Source of the DNA: Auxenochlorella pyrenoidosa
Taxonomy: Eukaryota > Chlorophyta > Trebouxiophyceae > Chlorellales > Chlorellaceae
DNA: 14,677 nt
Direction of reading: 5' to 3'
Assembly: GCA_001430745.1 (NCBI GenBank)
Contig: KQ482039.1
Location: 191,143 to 205,819 of the forward strand
Positions within the stretch are counted from its first letter, which is position 1. The number at the start of each line of letters is the position of its first letter. The notes below the pieces were generated by a model. The model searched no databases. It was not told the DNA's origin and saw only the letters and a program-made list of their open reading frames with translations. Positions 8,445-14,677 of this stretch are shown piece by piece. Both the position numbers and the translations under genes were made by a program.

Positions 8445-11230
8445 GTAGAAGGCCACCAGGAAGCGGGTGGGCAGGCTGTGCAGCCAGCCCAGCCAGGCAT
8501 CGCCAGAGTAGAGCACCTGCTCGAGGAGTGGAAGAGGCAGGGACAGGGTGGGGTCACCGCCGTGGCGGGGCCAGGAACCGCCTACGCGACGCCTGCTTGG
8601 CGTGCTCTGGGCCGCTTGCGTGCTGCGGTCGGTCGAACAGCTGTCCGGGGCAAAACTCAGGCGGCACAGGCGTCCGCGCTCCCAGCCCCTGCGGTGCTAA
8701 AAACGCGGGCGGGCTCGTGCGCAAGCCAGCCCGCGCGCAACCTCGTCGCGGGGGGTGCTGCCGGCACGGCACTGCGATGGGGGTCCCCTGCCCCGGCGCC
8801 AGCCGCGTGCGCACCTGCTCCTGACGGGCCGCAAAGAGCGCCTCGATGCGCGCCGACAGAAGGTCTTCGTCCTCTGCGCGCTGCGCCTGGCGCTGCGCCA
8901 GCGTCAGCCCCGCGGCGCCGCCGCCGGCGGCGCAGCGGCGCAGCAGCCAGAAGGAGAAGGGGGAGGCGCGGGGGGAGCGCAGCGCCTTGAGCTGCTTGCA
9001 CAGCCGGGGCAGGTCGGCGCGGCTGAAGGGCTGCAGGGTAGGTGTGGGGGGGTGGGGGAGGGGTTGGGAGGTGGGGGTGACTGGGGGCGTCTGTGAACTG
9101 GCTGGCGCCGAGGGGGCGTGGTCGGGGGGGAGCGCCATCGACAGGCAGTGGGGATTCCGATGCAAGGTGATGTCTGCCAGGAAACAGGGGCCAGAGGCAG
9201 CAGATGCGCCACGGCTGGATCCGCCCGCCCGGGCAGCGGGGAGAGGCCACATCTGGCGCAGCCGCCGCTGGGCATCCCCCCAGCCCGCTGCATCCACCAC
9301 CGCGGAGGCGCATGCCCACAGAAGCATGCCCCGACAGACCCCTCTTTGCTGCATCCACCACGCAACCATATGCCCGCGTCGCACGCCCCAACAGACCCCT
9401 CCCTGCTGCATCCACCGCAGAGGCACATTCCTAGACAAGCATGGCCCCACACGCCCCCCCCCCCCCCCCCCCTCACGTAGAGCATCATGCGCAGCAGAAC
9501 CGACTTGACCAGGCCGCCCAGGTCGCGCACGTCGGGCGCAGCGTGACTGTAGGCCTCGTGACGAAGCGCCAGGTAGGACAGCCGCGCCTCCACGGGCAGC
9601 AGGCAGGACAGCAGCAGCACCAGCTGCGGCCGCATGCTGCGGGGTGGCCATCGGGGGGGGGCGCGCCGGGGCGGCGGGGTGGGCGGGGCAGCCGGTGCGC
9701 GCCTGGGCTGGCGGGCGGCGAGGCCAGACGGGGGCGGGCAGTCCAAAGCGGGGCAGAACGTGCAACAACGTGCACCACCCGAGGGCAGGGTGGCTGTGCT
9801 TGCATGCTGGGCAACACAGGGTGAGGAGAGGGGCGGCCAGCCAGCAGCACCTGATGCCTGCAGAGGTGGCCAGGGCGTCCCACATGCTCTCGGGCTGCTC
9901 AGCCCAGGCAGCCGGGTGGGTGGCGGCTCGCAGCACCTGCACGGCATGGGCCAGAGGCAGAGAGGGCCGAACCATGAAAACGAGATCCGTGGTGTTACGA
10001 GTGAGGCACACTTCCAGGATGCTTGATCAAATCGCACCATGCATGTCGGGCAGAGGGTGTTGCCCGGTTGTGCCGACACTGCGACGCAGCGTGGGCAGGC
10101 GCTGCACGCGCCAAACTGTGCAGCGGCAGCGGCGGCGCGGAGCGCGCGCACAGCAGCAGGGGCTGGGGGCGGCGACGCCGCTGTGTCGCGTGCAGCAAGC
10201 GGCGTGGCGGCAGGCGCGGGGAGGGCGTGCCGGGCGCCTGCGTGCGCACCTGGTTGAGGGTGAAAAAAAAAAAAGAGAAAGAAAGAAACCTGGTTGAGGG
10301 TGAAGAGGCCCACGCACCTGGTTGAGTGTGAAGAGGCCGGCGTACAGGGCGTGGTGCAGCGCCTCGCCCCCCTTCAGCGGGCTGCTCAGCTCCGGGTGGA
10401 CTGCAGGTGGGCGGGGGGCCAACAAAGATGTTGTTCTTCTTTATGACACAAACCTTCGTAGGCAGAGGAAGTTTGCGCAGGCCGGGCGGGGGCCCTCGGC
10501 TAAAAATTCAGCAGCAGTGGCCGGCCGGCCACACCTCCGTGCGCCCAAATGCCAGGTCGGCGGCAGCTGCGGCGGCGGGCCATGGCGCGGCCGCCCCTGC
10601 CCAGCACATCAGGCGGCAGCGGGAGCATCCCGTGGCGCGCACCCGCGTTCATGGGCACGCCCAGCTGCAGCAGGCGGGCCTCGGCGTCCAGCGCCAGGCC
10701 GCGCACCCGCGCCGCGCACACCTCAAACGCCGCCCGCAGGCCGCGCAGGTGGCCGGCCGCCGCGGCCAGCCGCAGCCGGGCGCGCTCCTGGGCGGCATCC
10801 AAAATGGCCTGCAAGAAGGAGCGGCTGACGGTGTGCTCAACTGTGGGGCGCGGCGAGAGCGCCGTCAGAGCGGCGCCACATGCTGGCCGCCCCAATCCTA
10901 TGCCTGCGGCCCGTCCGCGCAGCCTCTGCACAAGGGAGGGGGGGGGTCTCGACTCGGGCCCCCATGAACCAGCTGGGCCCACAGGCGCCAGCCTACCTGC
11001 GAGCCGGTGCACCCGGCCAGGACGCGCATGTCTCTCAGGGACAGCACCCCTGCGCGATAGATCGTCTCCACCAGCGGATCAGATGTCAGCACCCGCAGGC
11101 CCAGCCCCCCGCAGGCCTTGCCGCTGGCGCATGCGCCGCTGCGTGGCCGCGTGGCGCGGCCGTGGAAGCCAGCGGCGGCGCAGCCGGCGTCGTGGCAGCC
11201 AGCATCCTCCCAATGGATGGCTTGGTGCAT
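8415..11230 (-). CDS. Unrecognised 348-residue, probably helical protein, seven exons
   Basis: Exons: 11230-10997, 10808-10643, 10400-10318, 9936-9851, 9636-9477, 9030-8815 and 8516-8415. All six introns are GT-AG and phases join without a break. ATG 11230 has GCCGCC directly before it and an in-frame TGA just upstream, which fixes the start if no further 5' exon exists. I do not recognise the family. Visible features: a Cys/Gly/Ala-rich N-terminus (1-40), a probable Ala/Arg/Leu helical region at 79-127 (AILDAAQERARLRL...), a conserved-looking segment EALHHALYAGLFTLNQ (146-161), a Leu-rich stretch QLVLLLSCLLPVEARL (194-209), a likely helix with AQRAEDEDLLSARIEALFA (292-310), and an aromatic C-terminus (RFLVAFYVKYLLDSWQ). 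No clear signal peptide or membrane helix is seen. GC-ending codons and intact phase across seven exons argue strongly for a real gene. The acceptor of exon 2 could alternatively lie near 10840, but only 10808 keeps the phase. Confidence 0.7.
9289..9445 (-). repeat. About three-copy minisatellite (57-61 bases) in an intron
   Basis: On the plus strand GCTGCATCCACC recurs at about 9289, 9350 and 9407. Between copies are variants of a segment with GCATGCCC and CCCGACAGACCCCTC or CCCAACAGACCCCTC. The array occupies the donor-side half of intron 9031-9476 of the unknown minus-strand gene. Open frames across it on both strands are repeat artefacts. Confidence 0.7.
9454..9472 (-). repeat. C19/G19 homopolymer immediately after a splice donor
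   Basis: The plus strand has 19 consecutive C. On the coding (minus) strand the intron of the unknown gene therefore begins GTGA followed by 19 G. The true length may differ because homopolymers of this size are error-prone in sequencing. Confidence 0.8.
10246..10338 (-). repeat. Three copies of an exon-intron junction in the unknown gene
   Basis: The minus-strand sequence CTTCACCCTCAACCAGG (the real copy has CTTCACACTC), which spans the end of exon 3 and its donor, occurs three times: ending in the real donor (10338-10317), then 28 bases on (10310-10289), then a further 40 bases on (10264-10249, where T replaces the first C). The first two copies share GGCCTCTTCAC(A/C)CTCAACCAGG. The last two are separated by a pyrimidine tract with T12 (10274-10263). 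Confidence 0.75.
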
Positions 11231-12576
11231 GGCGGCTCAGGTAGCTTGGAGGGCCAGTTCTGATGCTGCACATCAGGGGCTGGGAGGCAAGGTCAGCTGC
11301 GAGCGACACGCAGCCTAGGCAAGCTCGACCGCCTAGGGCACGGGCGCCGCCAGGGCGCTGGCGCCGCCGGCACTGCCTTTTGAAACGGGCGATGGACTGC
11401 AGGTGATGCAGCGCGCAACGCTGCTCGCAGATGGAGCAGAGGCCGAGGAGAGGGCAAGCCAAGCCGCCTGGTGGGACAAGCTTGTGGCTGGGGTGGGAGG
11501 GCTTGGGCGCACCAGGCTGTGGAGCGTCCTGCAGCCCCACAAACGCACCTGATGAATCCCTGGGATCGCTGGAGCTACGTGCGCGGCAAGTGTTGCGGCA
11601 GCGGCACGAATGCAGAATTCTGTGGGGGGGAGGGGTGGGCGGCGACGCTTGTGCGCAGTGCAGGCAGCTGCAGACGATGTAGAAGCGCCCGGAACGCTCG
11701 CTAAGCAATGCAGGGCGCCCCGCTTGGCGCATTTGGCCAGAGGCACAGCACTTGGACCTGTTCAGCTGGCACCACCTGGCCACCCCGAAGGCCTGGCCAC
11801 CCGGCAGGCACACCTTCTCCTCTGCTGCAGTTGGCAGGTGTGAACTGTCTGAGCAGCAAAATTTGCCAGCTCTGCGACCTTGGCGTCATGGACGCCTTCT
11901 GCGAATTGGCAACTGTGAGCGCTGGCGCCTGCGCCGCTCACTCCTGACCACACCACAGTCAAAGCTAGTTGTAATCTGTTGTCGAGCTCCAGCAACTTGT
12001 ATGCAGCAATGCAGTGGACGTCCGGTGCGTGCCCTTTGCAGTTCTGAGCAGGTTGCGCACAACATGGAGTAGAGGTGCTGTCGCTGTCTGCTTGGCCCCG
12101 ACGGGTCCTCAGCCAGCATCGCTCCCAAACAGGACGCTGGGTTCCGAAAGAAGGCTGAAGCTGACGCTGCACACAAATGGTTTGGTCTGCCAGTCGCTCA
12201 GCCCGGCGCTTGCCAGTGGCGGGAACTGCGGGCACGCCTGCCGCCAACGGCCTTGCGCAGCTGGCTGAGTTGAGGGTGCGCTGGCGGCAGTCACCGCAAC
12301 TGTTCCGATTATGGGTCTGAGCAGTATATTGAGGCGTGAACGCTCAGGTGCACCACCCAGGCCCGTCTCGGGCAGCTTGCAGCGCCGTGGCGCGCCGAGC
12401 CTTCCTGCAGCGGCAGTGTTTATCGGCCACGCTGCCTTGTCGAGAACCACCCCGCCGGAGGCCCCAGAAGCAAGTTTTTCAGTGGCCAGGGACAGCACGC
12501 TGGGCACGGCCTCTTGCCGAGGTGCACGCCTTCCCCCGCCTCTTTCATCTTCGGGTTGGGAGCAGCTGTGGGAACA
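11231..12576. other. Region without a firm gene between two divergent gene starts
   Basis: The region lies between the start of the unknown minus-strand gene and the start codon of RPL35, so it must hold both promoters. GC content is high at 11270-11820 and clearly lower at 11820-12180, which looks non-coding or like untranslated sequence. A plus-strand TGTAA occurs at 11970-11974 without an obvious gene ending before it. On the minus strand a weak spliced frame can be drawn (exon ending 11942, intron 11825-11941, next exon from 11824) that contains RFYIVCSCLHC; I do not call it as a gene because its 3' continuation is unclear. Confidence 0.45.
12529..12552 (+). promoter_or_regulatory. Pyrimidine-rich tract in the presumed 5' leader of RPL35
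   Basis: A run of 22 pyrimidines out of 24 bases (CCTTCCCCCGCCTCTTTCATCTTC) would be too long to be chance; its core CCTCTTTCATCTTC ends 24 bases before the start codon. Such tracts near the transcription start are common in ribosomal protein genes. Whether transcription starts here cannot be seen. Confidence 0.35.
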
Positions 12577-14393
12577 ATGGGTGAGCCCGCACAGCCGCGA
12601 AGCCTCGCGCTGTGGGCCCGGGCAGCGGCGCTCTCCATCCGGGCCGGGCCGTCGCCTGCGGCATGTCCTGTCTGCACACAGCCATGCGCACAGCTGTCCG
12701 GCCCGCCCGGCGCTCCTGCATGTCATGCCCGCCGCCCCCTCCCCGCTTGCAGCCAAAATCAAGGCCCACGAGCTGCGCGGCAAGGGCAAGGCTGACCTGC
12801 TGGCTCAGGTGCGCCGACGGTCCGCGGAGGCGCTCTCTGGCAGCCGGCGGGCTATGGCGGCTGGCGGGCAGGCTGCCGTCGTCGACGGCGCCTGTGGAGC
12901 AGCGGCCGCGCTCATGGCTGCGTGCTGCTCTGCAGGCTGGCGAGCCTGTGGTTTGCAGGATTGCTACAAGCCGCCGTGCCGGTCCAGGAGCTGTGCAGGC
13001 CGGCCAGCCTGGACAAGGTTGCTGCGGTCGGGCTTGCCGCTCACGTGCTGCCTGCCTTTGCCGCCCCCCTCCCGCCACTGCCTCCCCCGCCCTGCAGCTG
13101 AAGGACCTGAAGCAGGAGCTGAGCGCCCTGCGCGTGGCCAAGGTCACCGGCGGCGCCCCCAACAAGCTGTCCAAGATCAAGGTTGTGCGCAAGGGCATTG
13201 CGCGCGTGCTGACCGTGGTCAACCAGAAGACCCGCGAGGCGCTCAAGGAGGAGTACAAGGGCAAGGTGAGGGCTGCAGTTGAACGATCCGTGTTTTTTTT
13301 AAATGGGCCTCAAGGGCAGGGTGAGGGCTACGAGAGCTGAGGAAGGGCTGGTGCAGCAGAGCAAGGGCCTCAAGGGCAGAGCGAGGACGGCAGCCCGCCG
13401 CTACAGAGCGCGGCGCAGGGAGACGGCAGCGGGGGCCCCCGCCGCGGGCGGATGCGGGCAGAGCACGCCTGCCGCGGCGCTGCAAGCTGAGGCGGCAGCC
13501 TGGCGCGTGCACGCAGCACGTGCGCTCGGTAGGAGCTGCCCTCGGCCACAACAGCAGAGGCAGGCATGGAGCGCCATGCCAGGGCAGCAGCAAGCGCAGC
13601 ACTCGGGGGACACCGGCGCAGCCGGCGCTGGCAGTTGTTCAGCTGCCGCTGAGCGGCACACTGGCGGGGGCGGGCCAGGTGCCCGCAGGCGGGCGGCGGA
13701 AGGCAGGCAGGCAGACAGGCAGCAGTGTGGGGCACGGCGGCGCATGATGGCGAGCCCAGAAGCAGCCCGATGCGCAGCACGCCCAGCATGCGCGACAGGA
13801 AAGGCAGCTTGCTGGGGATGTCGCGGGCAGCCGCGCGCGGAGGCATGCATTCAGGCTGGCCTTCAGCGTGCTAAATGGCACTGAGCAGCGGCGGGCAGTG
13901 TGGCACGTGGCCTGTGCCACCGGTGGCTGCACCCAGTTTGGCAGCATAGCGGCAGCGCATGGAGTGGCAGCTCCTGGGTCGAGCGCTGTCTGGAGATGCC
14001 AGCAGGCTGCACCCTGGGTTCGATAGGCGTGGAGCTGGCAGCAGGCGGCGCACGGCCCGGCCGCGGCACCGTCAGCCGCCGCGGCGCGTGCCGCCTCGCC
14101 CTCGCTCCTTGCTCCGCCGGCCCGCACCCGCGGCTGGGGCCGGCCCGGGCAGACCAGGCGCAACTGATCCGGCTGCCGCCCTGCCCTCCCTGCACACACA
14201 CACCCTGGCCCCCCCTGCACACACACACACACACCCTGGCCCCCCTGCACACACACACTACACCCTGGCCACCCCTGCACACACACACACCCTGGCCCCC
14301 TGCACTCGTCTGCCCCCCCTGCAGAAGTACGTGCCCCTTGACCTGCGCGTGAAGAAGACCCGCGCCATCCGCCGCCGCCTGACCAAGGCGCAG
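12577..14393 (+). CDS. RPL35: 60S ribosomal protein L35 (uL29), 3' end outside window
   Basis: Four exons are visible: 12577-12580, 12753-12808, 13098-13265 and 14325-14393, giving the first 99 residues. Exon 1 encodes only the initiator Met and the first base of Ala-2. Family marks: [18 protein letters not shown] (3-20), [20 protein letters not shown] (31-50), [19 protein letters not shown] (51-69), and [20 protein letters not shown] (80-99). These identify eukaryotic L35, the uL29 protein of the large cytosolic subunit, which sits by the peptide exit tunnel. The family is usually about 123 residues, so roughly 24 residues rich in Lys, including the usual YFPLRKYAIK-type end, should follow in one or more exons beyond 14677. 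Exon 4 ends CAG at a GTGGGC donor (14394). Introns are 172, 289 and 1059 bases. I found no snoRNA in them. Confidence 0.95.
13266..14324 (+). other. Long third intron of RPL35
   Basis: At 1059 bases this is the longest intron in the window. It starts GTGAGG and ends CCCCCCTGCAG. It contains a T8 run (about 13293-13300), a GGCA-rich microsatellite near 13699-13725, and a CA/CCTGGCC minisatellite close to the acceptor. The open frames on both strands within it show repeats and no recognisable protein. I looked for C/D-box (RUGAUGA with CUGA) and tRNA T-arm sequences and found no complete candidate. Confidence 0.6.
14190..14302 (+). repeat. CTG(CA)nCCCTGGCCCCC minisatellite before the RPL35 exon 4 acceptor
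   Basis: Four units of the form CTGCACACAC...CACCCTGGCCCCC follow each other, differing in the number of CA pairs and by a few substitutions (CACTACACC, GGCCACCCC). The array ends about 25 bases before the true acceptor at 14324 and supplies its pyrimidine-rich context. On the minus strand it creates long Cys/Val/Gly-rich open frames that are artefacts. Confidence 0.75.
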
Positions 14394-14677
14394 GTGGGCG
14401 CTGGGCGGGTGGCTGTGCCCTGTTGGGCGGCGCGGGGCCGCGCCCGCGAGAATGTTCGCTGCGAGCATGCCCTTTGTGCCTGCGCCCCGAGCATGCTCGC
14501 GCTGGTGCAGAGCCCGGCCCTGGGCGCGCGGCCAGCCTGCCTCCTGCCTCAACAGCGGCGATCGCCGTGCCGCCAGCGCCGCCGTCCACGCAACACGCAG
14601 CTGCTCCGTACCGCGCCGCCTGGCTGCCCCTCCCAGCGCATCTGTGCCCAGCCCGGCGCCCCGCCCCCCCCCCCCCC

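Noticed and set aside
8904..10313. 469-residue uninterrupted minus-strand frame
   Set aside because: High GC leaves long chance frames; it runs through four introns and a C19 run out of phase with the spliced gene.
14005..14035. GGTTCGAT, resembling a tRNA T-loop
   Set aside because: The flanking bases do not pair into a T-stem and no acceptor, D or anticodon arms can be found.
13639..14589. Long minus-strand frames (up to 316 residues) with Cys/Val/Gly repeats
   Set aside because: They are antisense to RPL35 intron 3 and exon 4 and are produced by the CA/CCTGGCC minisatellite.

Overview
The window looks like nuclear DNA of a green alga, most likely a Chlorella-like trebouxiophyte. The genes are GC-rich, are cut into many short exons by introns of about 120-450 bases (GTGAG/GTGCG donors, TGCAG acceptors), use GC-ending codons almost throughout, and have TGTAA motifs downstream of two stop codons. 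One gene is an unmistakable cytosolic eukaryotic ribosomal protein (L35/uL29). The species assignment is inference; the splice structures were traced by hand from splice sites, reading phase and family similarity.

Layout, left to right: (1) 2-136 (+), the last codons of a membrane protein whose body lies outside the window. (2) 955-2131 (-), a three-exon gene for an ABA4-like (DUF4281) plastid membrane protein, with a TGTAA signal at 729-733. (3) 2132-2985, a shared divergent promoter region with a 14-base direct repeat. (4) 2986-7112 (+), a 13-exon gene for a 341-residue secreted protein with four LysM modules and a Pro/Ala/Glu-rich tail. One of its introns appears to be of the GC-AG class. 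(5) 7113-8414, the convergent 3' region. (6) 8415-11230 (-), a seven-exon gene for a 348-residue protein I do not recognise; its last codons and one of its splice junctions have been tandemly copied. (7) 11231-12576, no firm gene, but a weak spliced reading frame on the minus strand. (8) 12577 to the right edge (+), RPL35, with four exons visible and the last exon(s) missing.

The genes do not form an operon or a shared pathway: a carotenoid/plastid-membrane gene, a glycan-binding secreted protein, an unknown protein and a ribosomal protein are simply neighbours, as is usual in nuclear genomes. I found no CRISPR array, integrase, transposon, toxin or viral gene. The most unusual material is local: minisatellites that recopy splice junctions and stop-codon sequence, a G19 run directly after a donor site, and the unrecognised 348-residue protein.
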